Of a stretch of DNA of 45,290 bases, positions 7,414 to 16,446 are shown piece after piece. Each line of letters starts with the position of its first letter. The first letter of the stretch is position 1. Position numbers and translations under genes: made by a program. Origin of the DNA: Malonomonas rubra (GTDB lineage Bacteria > Desulfobacterota > Desulfuromonadia > Desulfuromonadales > Geopsychrobacteraceae); NCBI RefSeq assembly GCF_003247215.1, contig NZ_QKAP01000037.1, positions 1 to 45,290 on the forward strand, in the 5' to 3' direction. A model generated the notes under the pieces. The model ran no database searches. It saw nothing but the letters and a program-made list of their open reading frames with translations, and was not told where the DNA came from.

Positions 7414-9480
7414 TCAGAAAATCATATTAAAAGATGCGTTGATGTTCCAGCCGTTTCCCTCGTCCGCAACCATGTAATTCGCGGAAGACTGCATCGACAG
7501 GCTGCGACTGATCAGCCAGCTAAGCAGCCCATTGTACTGCTGGCTGGTGTCATCGCCAAAATCAAACGAAAAACCGAACTGCGATTGCAGCTTGCGACTC
7601 CAGATCCAGTTCGAGCTGCCTGACAGCGAAGAGGTGTCCTCCTCCAGATCGCCATCGAAGCTCAGATTGAACAACAGCATGTCGGACGGCCGATAACCAA
7701 ACGTGACACCGTAGGTTTCCGAACGGGACGTTTCCCCGTCACTTGAATCGGATTCTGTGTAGCTGAGACTGGTATTCAAATCGGTTTTCGGTGATAGATA
7801 GGCCGTGGTGTTAAAGGTCGCACCAAAATTGTTGGTCTCGCTCCCGGCCAGATTATCTTCACTCTGCGACCAGTTGGTCGACAGGCTGGCGGTCAGATCG
7901 GGATAAATTGCCGCGTTCAGGGTTGAATGAACGGCATCGGTAGTTTTATCCCGCCCATCATCGGAGCTGTTATCCGAATGCGTGTAGCCAAGGGAGAAGT
8001 TCACCGAGGATAAAGGCTGGGTGGCCATCGCCACCGAATAGGAACGATTGGTCTGATCTGCCGAATTGTCCGAGGAGTCAGTATTTTCAGAAACCCCGAA
8101 AGAAAAACCGACCTTTTCGTTTAACCGGTAACTGCTGATCAGCGACTGGTTCAGCTGCACCGTATCGCCCGAGTCGAGTTGGGTCTCAGCCCGGCGCAAG
8201 CTGTAACTGACCGTCCAATTGTCGGAGAGGCGGACAGAGCCGTTGAATTGCGTCTGCAGCGTGGTGGTATCGCGGCTCCGGCCCGGCTCGAAAGTACTCG
8301 CCTCGATCTCGGTCACATGAGCCGCCGCCGGGAAAGTCGAGTTGGTTTTGACCGCGACCATCAAATATTTCTGCTTGGCTCCGGTCGGGAGTTCAAACCG
8401 GACCAGCTGACGGTCATTAATATCGAGCGGAAACGTCGGGCTATTGGACAGATAGGACCAGTTCTCGCCATCATCACTTTGAAAGACCTTGAAGGTCAAT
8501 TGTGTGTTGTCGCCATTCAGCTCCCGGTCGAGATAAAGCTCCAACCGCCGGATATCCTCCCGATCGACCTGAATTGCAATCTTCCTGACTTCGAAACGGT
8601 TATCAAAAACATCGACACCGGCCGAATTGCTTTTGTCCCCATCGATCAATGCCAGGTTTGTCGCCAGCAGGCCATCGACATCCGTCGTGTTCGTCAAAGC
8701 CCCGAACTCTGCCTGAGTACCGAACAGGCCGGATGTTGACGGATAAACGATGTAAATCGGCGCCACCGAGCTGACTTCATTTTCAGTTGTCTGATACTGC
8801 TGAGAGGCCGCAATGGTCACCCGCCCCTGCCAGAAGGTCTGTGCGTAGCTGACCTGCGCGGTCTGGTCAAGATTTTCGGTCTCGCTGTTCTGGATGTCAT
8901 CCGTCGTCAGGGAGTGCCGCACATCGTAAAGGAAATCGAAGACGCTGTAACCGTACTCGATGCTGGCACCGCTGGTTTGCGTGTTGTTATCGATCTGCTT
9001 CGGTTGGCTGTCGTCGGTCGAGAAACTCTGATTGAAATAGAAGCGCACGCTCGGCCACCGCTCCATTTGACTACTGAGATTCACCCCCCAGGCATCGGTG
9101 ACTCGTTCTGGGGTCCCTTCCTGCTCCGATCTGCTCTCGGACGCGTTCAAATTCAACGAGAACAGATCACTACGGGCATCAAACGAGAGACTCGGGTTCA
9201 AACTGCGGGTTTCGGTCCCCTCCGAGGGGAGGGTCTCGCTGTAGCGCACCGACCCGGAAAAGGCCATCGCCGCGCTCAGATCTTTCATGTAGGTCAAGCT
9301 GTAACTGTGGTTCAGTTGACTGGTGCTATCGACGGCATCGCCACCATTTTCGCGGTAATTCCAATTGCCGATAAAACCGAACGGATCGCCCGCATAACCC
9401 ACGCCACCGCTGCCGAGCAGCAAACACAGCAGGCTACTCAGCAAGATCAGAGATTTTATGTATCGGTTAGCGGGCAACAT
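7414..9480 (-). CDS. outer-membrane beta-barrel porin of a porin-cytochrome conduit
   Basis: 688-aa predicted outer-membrane barrel. Signal peptide (SLILLSSLLCLLLGS, cleavage near GYAG). The mature part is Ser/Thr/Asn-rich with dozens of alternating amphipathic strands (NHSYSLTYMKDL, KTDLNTSLSYTESD) and ends in ASFNMIF, a C-terminal Phe as used by the BAM system. I chose the ATG at 9480, since an upstream in-frame start would overlap the cytochrome gene and place the signal peptide internally. Residues about 275-395 look non-barrel: FEVRKIAIQVDRE, LYLDRELNGD, FQSDDGENWSYLS, KYLMVAVKT resemble a discoidin/F5-8C beta sandwich. By analogy with Geobacter porin-cytochrome systems, this should house the trans-outer-membrane cytochrome. 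No haem motif inside. Confidence 0.82.
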   Translation of the reverse strand: MLPANRYIKSLILLSSLLCLLLGSGGVGYAGDPFGFIGNWNYRENGGDAVDSTSQLNHSYSLTYMKDLSAAMAFSGSVRYSETLPSEGTETRSLNPSLSFDARSDLFSLNLNASESRSEQEGTPERVTDAWGVNLSSQMERWPSVRFYFNQSFSTDDSQPKQIDNNTQTSGASIEYGYSVFDFLYDVRHSLTTDDIQNSETENLDQTAQVSYAQTFWQGRVTIAASQQYQTTENEVSSVAPIYIVYPSTSGLFGTQAEFGALTNTTDVDGLLATNLALIDGDKSNSAGVDVFDNRFEVRKIAIQVDREDIRRLELYLDRELNGDNTQLTFKVFQSDDGENWSYLSNSPTFPLDINDRQLVRFELPTGAKQKYLMVAVKTNSTFPAAAHVTEIEASTFEPGRSRDTTTLQTQFNGSVRLSDNWTVSYSLRRAETQLDSGDTVQLNQSLISSYRLNEKVGFSFGVSENTDSSDNSADQTNRSYSVAMATQPLSSVNFSLGYTHSDNSSDDGRDKTTDAVHSTLNAAIYPDLTASLSTNWSQSEDNLAGSETNNFGATFNTTAYLSPKTDLNTSLSYTESDSSDGETSRSETYGVTFGYRPSDMLLFNLSFDGDLEEDTSSLSGSSNWIWSRKLQSQFGFSFDFGDDTSQQYNGLLSWLISRSLSMQSSANYMVADEGNGWNINASFNMIF

Positions 9481-9500
9481 AAATTCCAGTACATCACAAA

Positions 9501-10289
9501 TCAGTTGATCAGCAGATGCGGCCCGCCGTGACAGGACACGCATTTCGGAAATTTCTCATGCATCCCGAGATCATGTGGCTTAAAGTGACAGGTCTCACAA
9601 GCTGGCACCCTTTTATGCTGACTTTTGTGGCAATAAACACAACGCAGCAAACCATGCTTGGTGGTCGTTTGCGCCAGACGTTCCGCGGGACTGGGATGAC
9701 AGGCAGAACATTGCTCCGAACCCAGGTTGTTCAGGTAAACGACCTTAAGTGGCGAATGGGGCCGATGGCACTGTCGACAATCAGCATACGTCTGCCCCGC
9801 CAAATGCGCTGCATGGCACTCCAGACAGTTCAGGAACTGTCCGTGTTCCAGGTGACAGTCTTTACAGTCGAGAACGCTGTGATTACTCGGGTAAGCCAGC
9901 AATTCCCCCCCCTGCTTGGGGTGGCAACCGCTGCAGGCCGGCGCAACCCGCGCGGCGTGACTGAAATCGATTTGCTTCGGCCGGTGCGGATTGTGACACC
10001 CCAGACAGCCGCCGGCCTTGAAATGCTCATTTTCCGCCGGATCGTGACACAGCGAACAGGCCGGAATGGCATTGGCGCCACGCGGCGGATGTTCCCGATG
10101 ACATTCGATGCAGGTCACCGCATCCCGGTGCTTGCCGCCAAACTCCTGCACCACCGCGATTACATCGGCATGGCACATCTGGCAGTCATCCGCCTCAAGT
10201 AGCGGGGCCTCCAGAGCTAGGGCCGAAACAACCCCGAACAACAGTAGGACCAGGATCAGCAAGCTGGTGATCGTTTTTTGCATCTCCAT
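9501..10289 (-). CDS. 12-haem periplasmic cytochrome c
   Basis: 262-aa cytochrome with a cleavable signal peptide (LLLFGVVSALALEA) and twelve CXXCH motifs: CQMCH, CIECH, CSLCH, CLGCH, CSGCH, CKDCH, CLECH, CRQCH, CSACH, CVYCH, CETCH, CVSCH. About one haem per 20 residues, near the densest packing seen in such proteins. No lipobox. It starts 3 bp after the NHL gene stop and ends about 20 bp before the porin start. Gene order (periplasmic cytochrome, porin, lipoprotein cytochrome) matches known outer-membrane electron conduits, so it probably passes electrons to or through the porin. Confidence 0.92.
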   Translation of the reverse strand: MEMQKTITSLLILVLLLFGVVSALALEAPLLEADDCQMCHADVIAVVQEFGGKHRDAVTCIECHREHPPRGANAIPACSLCHDPAENEHFKAGGCLGCHNPHRPKQIDFSHAARVAPACSGCHPKQGGELLAYPSNHSVLDCKDCHLEHGQFLNCLECHAAHLAGQTYADCRQCHRPHSPLKVVYLNNLGSEQCSACHPSPAERLAQTTTKHGLLRCVYCHKSQHKRVPACETCHFKPHDLGMHEKFPKCVSCHGGPHLLIN

Positions 10290-10292
10290 GAC

Positions 10293-11717
10293 TTACCCCG
10301 CCGACCGTTCGCGGTTCCGCTGATCATCCGTTTCTCCCGGAACTTCTATATCGAGCGGCTCGCCACGCGTCTTCAGCATGGCAGGCAACAGCTCCTCTTT
10401 ACGCAAGCGCTCGGCAACTTGATAAGCGTCCAGCGGGTCGCGGTAGGGACCAACCAACACCTGGAACCATTCACCGCTCTTCGCCCGTTCCACGCCACGA
10501 GTCATGGCCGGATAATCTTTCCGCAGCAGCTGCAACGCCAACAGATCCGTCTCTTGTCGATCTTTGGTCATGGCTGTCAGGATGACGAACTCGTCAGCGC
10601 TATCCAGAGCGATGGGATCTTTTAACTTCCTGATCCGCAAAAGGTTTTTCGGCGGAGCCGTCTCAGTGACGCTTTTAACCGGCACCTCCGGCTCGACCTC
10701 AGTCTGGCCTGCCGGCTGCTCCTCCCCGCCAAACCCTCTCCGACTGACAAATTCAAACACCTGCAGTCGGTGGTTGAAGGTATCGGCAACAACCACCCGT
10801 CCGTTCCCGTCAACGACGATATCGCTCGGATAATAAAACCAACCGCGCCCACCGCCGAGGCCGCCGACCTCAAAAAGATATTCTCCGGTTTGCGCGTAAA
10901 TCGACAGGGTGTGCCGCTGGTAATCGACCAGATAAACCCGTTGCCGAAAATCATCGACGGCAATGCCGCGGGGCCGCGACAATTTTCCCGGTTCGCCACC
11001 TTTTTCGCCAAACTTGTAAAGGTAACGTTCGCGCTGGTCATAAACATAGACCCGCCCCATCGCCTCACTGAGCAGGTAGAGATTGCCATCGATGCCACGG
11101 TCGATCGCCAGAATCGGCGCTTTTTCATCGATCCCCAGGATCTCGTCGTGCGGTTCGATCCAGCGTAGGAATTCCCCCTCAGGACTGAGCACCATAACCC
11201 CGGTACCGTTGATACCGACGGCATAAATGGTTCCATCATCCGCGACAACCAGATCGAGGGGAGAAAAAAACTTATGATCGGGAAAATAAATTTCCCGCAC
11301 CGGTAAAAAAGCCATATCGTAGATAGCGATATGCGGTCTCGGTTCTTCGGTGCTTGCCCCGACGCAGGCATAGAGAAGCCCGTTTTTGATATAGGTTTTG
11401 CTGATGCTACGGAGCCCGCGACCGGAACCGATCGACAGATAAGGGAAGTAGTCCGGAGTCAGGACCACCAGTTTGTTCTTCTGCGGGCTGGTGACATAAA
11501 GCTCATCCCCTTCCCGATCATAGCTGACTCCGGAAGGGAAGCGTAGCGGAGCGCCGCTTTCGTCTACCGCCAGAACCTCGACAGAGCGCATCGCCTGAAT
11601 CGTTTCTGCGGCCCGAACGAACTGCGGTGCACATAGAATCACACCACAGATCAGCACCAGCCAAACAGCGACTGTTTTATATGTGTTCTCCCCGGTATAC
11701 AACAAAAGCTCCACCAA
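10293..11717 (-). CDS. exported NHL beta-propeller protein with C-terminal SPOR-like domain
   Basis: About 474 aa, first gene of the cytochrome operon. N-terminal hydrophobic segment (VAVWLVLICGVILCA, then FVRAAE) is a signal peptide or anchor. Residues about 35-330 form six-bladed propeller (NHL) repeats: SRPRGIAVDDFRQRVYLVD, YYPSDIVVDGNGRVVVADT. After a Pro/Glu-rich linker, residues about 375-455 (VILTAMTKDRQETDLLALQLL, WFQVLVGPYRDPLDAYQVAE) look like a SPOR domain, which binds denuded septal peptidoglycan in characterised cases. No ATG fits: the start is TTG at 11717, or TTG at 11702 preceded by GGTGGAG. NHL proteins are common next to multihaem cytochrome genes in Geobacter. The SPOR tail suggests tethering to peptidoglycan. 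Confidence 0.85.
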   Translation of the reverse strand: MVELLLYTGENTYKTVAVWLVLICGVILCAPQFVRAAETIQAMRSVEVLAVDESGAPLRFPSGVSYDREGDELYVTSPQKNKLVVLTPDYFPYLSIGSGRGLRSISKTYIKNGLLYACVGASTEEPRPHIAIYDMAFLPVREIYFPDHKFFSPLDLVVADDGTIYAVGINGTGVMVLSPEGEFLRWIEPHDEILGIDEKAPILAIDRGIDGNLYLLSEAMGRVYVYDQRERYLYKFGEKGGEPGKLSRPRGIAVDDFRQRVYLVDYQRHTLSIYAQTGEYLFEVGGLGGGRGWFYYPSDIVVDGNGRVVVADTFNHRLQVFEFVSRRGFGGEEQPAGQTEVEPEVPVKSVTETAPPKNLLRIRKLKDPIALDSADEFVILTAMTKDRQETDLLALQLLRKDYPAMTRGVERAKSGEWFQVLVGPYRDPLDAYQVAERLRKEELLPAMLKTRGEPLDIEVPGETDDQRNRERSAG

Positions 11718-11932
11718 ATTACAATTTCCGACGGCTTCAGCAAATCAACCAACGCTCCATGGCGATCTGCCGAAAAACAACTAACCGGCGGCCTGTTTCC
11801 GTCCAGCCGCCCCAGAAACTCATGAAAATCCCAACAAAAGGAACATTTTTTAGATATGACCGATGATAATATCGGCAATAAACATTACATCCAGAACTTA
11901 GCGATGCTCCCAATTTATCCAGTTGAGCCTTC
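11718..11932 (-). promoter_or_regulatory. upstream region of the cytochrome operon: candidate promoter and leader hairpin
   Basis: On the minus strand, TTGCCG and TATCTA separated by 16 nt (about 11882-11845) could be a sigma-70-type promoter. The leader contains a perfect 6-bp stem GGCGGC/GCCGCC (11811-11806 with 11792-11787) around a 13-nt loop with GACGGAAA. A CCGAT/ATCGG palindrome lies near 11862-11877. I recognise no known riboswitch. Everything here is a weak sequence match. Confidence 0.3.
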
Positions 11933-12388
11933 TTAATCGGCCAGATCGATAGCCAGGGCGTACTCATCGCAATCCGGAAATTTAACACATTTCAAACATG
12001 CGCCCCAGATCTTCTGCGGCAATTCTGATTTTTCAATATCAGAAAAACCGAGTTTCTTAAAAAAATCAGGTTGATAAGTCAACGCAAAAACCCGTTTCAA
12101 GCCCAGCTCCAAAGCTTCCTTCAAACAGGTGTCGACGATCTTACGGCCGATCCCTTTGCCACTTTGCCCTTTGGCCACCGCCAAAGACCGGATTTCTGCC
12201 AGATCCTCCCAGCAGATGACCAGTGCTCCGACCCCGAGCACCATGCCGCCCTCTTCGTAGACGTAGAACTCGCGAATATTCTCATAGATATCTGCCAGTG
12301 AACGCCCCAACAGCTGGCCAGTATTGGCATATTCAAGCAACAGCTGGTGAATGGCGCGAGCATCCTGAATTCGTGCGGGTCGCAGCAT
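11933..12388 (-). CDS. GNAT acetyltransferase, N-acetylglutamate synthase-like
   Basis: 151-aa single-domain GNAT protein. The acetyl-CoA loop is visible as GQSGKGIGRKI (residues about 78-88), preceded by EIRSLAVA. The C terminus KIWGACLKCVKFPDCDE is the signature I associate with the short ArgA-type N-acetylglutamate synthases of deltaproteobacteria, which supply the first step of arginine synthesis. The start has AGGAGC about 6 nt upstream and lies 12 bp after recN, so it is probably co-transcribed with nadK and recN. Alternative: a general GNAT enzyme of unknown substrate. Confidence 0.75.
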   Translation of the reverse strand: MLRPARIQDARAIHQLLLEYANTGQLLGRSLADIYENIREFYVYEEGGMVLGVGALVICWEDLAEIRSLAVAKGQSGKGIGRKIVDTCLKEALELGLKRVFALTYQPDFFKKLGFSDIEKSELPQKIWGACLKCVKFPDCDEYALAIDLAD

Positions 12389-12400
12389 AAAAAGCTCCTG

Positions 12401-14071
12401 TCAGGCAATCCCCTTCGAACGCCCGATCAATTCGCGGGCATGCTCCAGGGTACGTTCTCCAATATGGGCACCGCCGAGCATCCGAGCCATCTCCTCGACC
12501 TGGGCCTCATCATCGAGCAGCTGCAGCCGGGTGCTGGTACGCCCACCTGCTTCACTTTTCGCCACCTGATAGTGCCGATCAGCAAATGCCGCCACCTGCG
12601 GCAGATGGGTGACGCAGAGTACCTGCAACTGCTCGCCGAGTCGACTGATCTTCTCACCAACCGCGGTCGCGGCCTCGCCGCCGATACCTGCATCAACCTC
12701 GTCGAAAATCAGCGTCCGTACTCCATCCCCTTCCGGAGCGCTGCGCTTGAGCGCCAGCATGATCCGTGACAGCTCGCCACCGGAGGCGATTTTCGCCAGC
12801 GGCTGGGCAGGCTCCCCTGGGTTGGCGGCCAGATAAAATTCGCCATGCTCCAGCCCGTCGGCAGCCGGTTCCGGCAAGTCAAACAGACGCATCTTAAAAC
12901 GAGCTTTCGGCATCGCCAGATCGGCCAGCTCGGTTTCGACCGCAGCCGCCAACTGCTCGGCGGCTTGCCGGCGCTGCGCGCTTAGCTCCCGCCCAAATGC
13001 CAGCACCCTGCCGAGCGCCTTCTCAAGTTGTTTCTGCAGCAGATCACGATGCCCTTCTACGTCGCTTAGCGTTTCCAGCTCGGCTTCTATCTTCTCCTGA
13101 TAGGCGACCAGCTCTTCCAGGGTTGGCGCGTATTTACGCTTCAGACCTGTGAGCAGCGAGAGCCGTTCTTCAACCTGTGCCTGCCGCTGCGGTTCGAAAT
13201 CGAGCTTGTCGGCATAACCACGTAACTCTGCGGCAACATCCTCAATATTGAACAGGCTGCTGCGCAATGTCTCTGCCAAGGGAGCCAGCTGCGGGTCGAT
13301 CGACTGCAACCTTTCCAGCTGCTCCGCGACACTCGACAGCTGGGCGCAGACCGCCTGCTGCCCGCCGTACAGGATGTCGTAGCCGCCCGAGGTGGCGGCA
13401 GTCAGCTTCTCAGCATGCTGGAGCAGGGACCGCTCCTGCTCCAGCTCGGCATCCTCGCCGACAATCAGCTTGGCACCGGCCAGCTCCTGCTGCTGAAAGC
13501 TGAGCATATCGAGCCGCTGCTGGCGTTCCCGCTCGGCCAAATTCAAATCGTCCAGCTGCTTGCGCAACCCCTGACAGGCCTGAAAAGCTTGCCGATAGTC
13601 GTTGAGGGGTTGCTGTAGACCGGCATAATCATCAAGTAGCATCAGGTGGGTTTCTGTGCGCTGCAGGTTCTGATGCTCATGCTGCCCGTAAATATTGACC
13701 AAGCGGCTGGTCAGGTTGCGCAACTGCCCGAGCGGCACCGCCGAGCCGTTGACAAACACTCGGTTTTTCCCAGATCGCGCGACGATCCGACGCACCAGCA
13801 GTTCATCGTCGTTCTCCAGCCCCTGTTCGGTCAACAGCTGGCGAACCGCCGTCTCGCCGCTCAGGTCAAAAACCGCTTCGACACTCGCCTCATCGCAACC
13901 AGCCCGAATCGCCTCACCCCGCGCCCGACCACCTAGCAGCAGGTTGACCGCGTCGATGATGATCGACTTGCCGGCCCCGGTCTCGCCAGTCAGGACGTTG
14001 AAGCCATGCCCGAACTGCACATGCAGATTTTCGATGATGGCGAAGTTCTTAACGATAAGGTCGGTAATCAT
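12401..14071 (-). CDS. recN: DNA repair protein RecN
   Basis: 556-aa SMC-like ATPase acting in recombinational repair of double-strand breaks. Walker A GETGAGKS lies near residue 30 after MITDLIVKNFAIIENL, which is the standard RecN start. A coiled-coil central region (about 150-370) follows. The ABC signature ASGGELSRIMLALK and Walker B LIFDEVDAGIGG are in the C-terminal half, with the late VLCVTHLPQVAAFAD switch. Length is normal for the family. It sits 21 bp downstream of nadK, a recurrent pairing in bacteria. Confidence 0.97.
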   Translation of the reverse strand: MITDLIVKNFAIIENLHVQFGHGFNVLTGETGAGKSIIIDAVNLLLGGRARGEAIRAGCDEASVEAVFDLSGETAVRQLLTEQGLENDDELLVRRIVARSGKNRVFVNGSAVPLGQLRNLTSRLVNIYGQHEHQNLQRTETHLMLLDDYAGLQQPLNDYRQAFQACQGLRKQLDDLNLAERERQQRLDMLSFQQQELAGAKLIVGEDAELEQERSLLQHAEKLTAATSGGYDILYGGQQAVCAQLSSVAEQLERLQSIDPQLAPLAETLRSSLFNIEDVAAELRGYADKLDFEPQRQAQVEERLSLLTGLKRKYAPTLEELVAYQEKIEAELETLSDVEGHRDLLQKQLEKALGRVLAFGRELSAQRRQAAEQLAAAVETELADLAMPKARFKMRLFDLPEPAADGLEHGEFYLAANPGEPAQPLAKIASGGELSRIMLALKRSAPEGDGVRTLIFDEVDAGIGGEAATAVGEKISRLGEQLQVLCVTHLPQVAAFADRHYQVAKSEAGGRTSTRLQLLDDEAQVEEMARMLGGAHIGERTLEHARELIGRSKGIA

Positions 14072-14092
14072 GACATCCGCAGCAACGGGAAT

Positions 14093-14950
14093 TTAGCGCT
14101 CGCCCCAACTCAGCTTGGTGCGCAGAATTTCAAAGTAATCCTTGCTCGGGCTGTTCACCAGACGGGTTCGGGCTTCAGAACGCCGCACTTCAACCACATC
14201 CCCCGGCAACAGCTTGCGCCCGACTTGGCCATCGGCGGTGAAAAACACCACGTCATCCTCGAAGTTGACCTTGATCTCAATCACTGAGTTACGCCAGACC
14301 ACGATCGGCCGATTGGTCAGCATATGGGGACAGATCGGCGAGACAACCAGACAGTTGATCTCAGGGAAAACAATCGGCCCGCCGGCGGCCAGACTGTAAC
14401 CGGTGGAACCGGTAGGCGTGGAAACGATCAACCCATCCGCCTTGAAGGAGCTCAAGTGCCGACCATCGACGCTGGTCTCCATATCGATAATCCGGGCCAG
14501 CGCCCCTTTGTTGATCACTACATCATTGAGCACCGTATATTTGCCGACCACCTCACCATTGCGATGAATCAGCGCATCGAGCATCATCCGATCGGAAACA
14601 TTGAAATTGCCCTCAATCAGCAGATCAAGCATCGCCGGCAGCTCATCACGGGTCACCTCAGTGAGAAAGCCGAGACGCCCCAAGTTGACACCGAGGATCG
14701 GCACATTCCGTTCCCCAACCTGCCGCGCCACCGAAATCAGGGTACCGTCCCCGCCCAACACGATTACCAGATCAACCTGCGCCGGAATATCTTCTTCAGC
14801 AAAACCGACAATTTGCCCGACCTGCTCGGCCAGGCTGTCCTCAAGCAGGACCTCGATATTTTCGCGCTTGAACCGCTCGCAGATCATTAGCGCAAGCTGT
14901 TCGGCATCCGGATGATTTTTCTTGGCGTAAACCCCGACTTTTTTCAGCAT
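14093..14950 (-). CDS. nadK: NAD kinase
   Basis: Phosphorylates NAD to NADP with ATP. About 285 aa from the chosen ATG at 14950 (MLKKVGVYAKK). An in-frame ATG 9 nt upstream and a longer extension to 15058 exist, but the extension does not look like NadK. Diagnostic motifs: VLGGDGTLIS near residue 68, LNDVVINKG, and the active-site loop TPTGSTGYSLAAGGPI. No strong ribosome binding site is visible. First gene of nadK-recN-acetyltransferase. Confidence 0.95.
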   Translation of the reverse strand: MLKKVGVYAKKNHPDAEQLALMICERFKRENIEVLLEDSLAEQVGQIVGFAEEDIPAQVDLVIVLGGDGTLISVARQVGERNVPILGVNLGRLGFLTEVTRDELPAMLDLLIEGNFNVSDRMMLDALIHRNGEVVGKYTVLNDVVINKGALARIIDMETSVDGRHLSSFKADGLIVSTPTGSTGYSLAAGGPIVFPEINCLVVSPICPHMLTNRPIVVWRNSVIEIKVNFEDDVVFFTADGQVGRKLLPGDVVEVRRSEARTRLVNSPSKDYFEILRTKLSWGER

Positions 14951-15070
14951 GACAGTCATCCCGAAGAGAAATATGTCGTCGCCTCGCGGCCACAATCGTC
15001 CATCTAATGAAACCTCAGACAGATACCATATACGACCCTTTAAGTCTATCAGATTCAAAGACTTAGAGAG

Positions 15071-15100
15071 TTGTTATGATTGCCCGCTGCATGCTACATT
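15071..15100 (+). promoter_or_regulatory. candidate sigma-70 promoter for rarA
   Basis: TTGTTA (15071-15076) and TACATT (15095-15100) separated by 18 nt, about 30 bp before the rarA ATG. Match to consensus is moderate. Confidence 0.35.
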
Positions 15101-15129
15101 GAGCCACCCTACTGACAACGGAAACGATA

Positions 15130-16446
15130 ATGGACCTGTTTGAACAATCAGCACAAACAATCAGCAACACCCCACTAGCAGAGAGAATGCGTCCGCACTC
15201 CCTCGACGAGGTGGTCGGCCAGCAGCACCTGCTCGGTAAAGGCAAGCTGCTGCGCCGCCTGATCGACAACGACCAGCTCTCTTCGGTGATTTTCTGGGGA
15301 CCACCCGGCACCGGCAAAACCACGCTGGGACAGGTAATCGCCGGTACTACCAAGAGCCGCTTTGTTTTCTTTTCCGCGGTACTTGGCAGTATAAAGGAGG
15401 TCCGCGAGATAGTCGCCGAAGCGAAACAGCAGCGCGCCTACCACGGCCACAAGACGATCCTGTTCGTTGATGAAATCCACCGCTTCAACAAGGCCCAGCA
15501 GGACGCCTTTCTCCCCTCGGTGGAAAAGGGTGAAGTGACGCTGATCGGCGCCACCACAGAAAATCCCAGCTTCGAGGTCAACTCGGCGCTGCTCTCCCGG
15601 TCGCGGGTGTTCGTCCTCGAACCGCTCTCCAGTGACGACCTGAAGACCCTGTTGCAGCGTGCCCTGACCGACCAGCGGGGGCTCGGCGAACGCAATCTCA
15701 CGCTTGATGAAGACGCCCTCGAGTTTCTCGTTCAGCAGGCCGACGGCGACGCCCGCATCGCCCTCGGCGGTCTGGAGGTCGCTGCCTCGGCGACCAAGGA
15801 GCGGATCACGCTGGAAACGGTCCAAGAAGCGGTGCAGAAAAAAGCGCTGCTCTACGACAAGGGAGCCGAAGAACACTATAATGTCATCTCCGCCTTCATC
15901 AAAAGCATGCGCGGCTCGGACCCGGACGCCGCCCTCTATTGGCTGGCACGGATGCTGGAGGCGGGCGAAGACCCGCTGTTCATCGTCCGCCGGATGGTGA
16001 TCTTCGCCTCCGAGGATGTCGGCAACGCCGATCCGCGCGCGCTGCAGATCGCCCTAGCGGTGCAGCAAGCAGTCCACTTCGTCGGTCTGCCGGAAGCGCG
16101 CATCAACCTGGCCCAGGGTGTCACCTACCTGACCACCGCGCCGAAGAGCAACGCCAGCTACGTCGGCCTCAACGAGGCGCAGTCCGAAGTGCGCAAGTCG
16201 GGTGCCCTGCCGGTACCGAAACATATCCGCAATGCGCCGACCAAATTGATGAAGGAACTTGATTACGGCAAGGGCTACAAGTACGCCCACGATTTTAAAG
16301 GGGGCGTCGCCGACCAACAACACCTACCAGAGCAACTCCTCGGCCGCAAGTTCTACCGCCCGACCGAACGTGGCTACGAAAAGATGATCGGTGAACGAAT
16401 GGAGTATCTGGAAAGTTTAAAAAAGCCGCTTGAGGAAAAGGGCTGA
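15130..16446 (+). CDS. rarA: replication-associated recombination protein A (RarA/MgsA)
   Basis: 438-aa AAA+ ATPase related to clamp loaders, acting at stalled replication forks. Walker [12 protein letters not shown] lies near residue 58 and Walker [19 protein letters not shown] follows. Sensor 1 region [13 protein letters not shown] and arginine-finger helix [13 protein letters not shown] are present. The C-terminal half has the RarA-specific [23 protein letters not shown] and the tetramerisation region. Full length. Its TGA overlaps the ATG of the next gene (TGATG), so the two are coupled. Confidence 0.97.
   Translation: MDLFEQSAQTISNTPLAERMRPHSLDEVVGQQHLLGKGKLLRRLIDNDQLSSVIFWGPPGTGKTTLGQVIAGTTKSRFVFFSAVLGSIKEVREIVAEAKQQRAYHGHKTILFVDEIHRFNKAQQDAFLPSVEKGEVTLIGATTENPSFEVNSALLSRSRVFVLEPLSSDDLKTLLQRALTDQRGLGERNLTLDEDALEFLVQQADGDARIALGGLEVAASATKERITLETVQEAVQKKALLYDKGAEEHYNVISAFIKSMRGSDPDAALYWLARMLEAGEDPLFIVRRMVIFASEDVGNADPRALQIALAVQQAVHFVGLPEARINLAQGVTYLTTAPKSNASYVGLNEAQSEVRKSGALPVPKHIRNAPTKLMKELDYGKGYKYAHDFKGGVADQQHLPEQLLGRKFYRPTERGYEKMIGERMEYLESLKKPLEEKG

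Noticed and set aside
11718-11932. Cyclic-dinucleotide (GEMM) riboswitch upstream of the cytochrome operon
   Set aside because: The conserved GCAAAGC core and receptor elements are not present; only a generic hairpin is seen.
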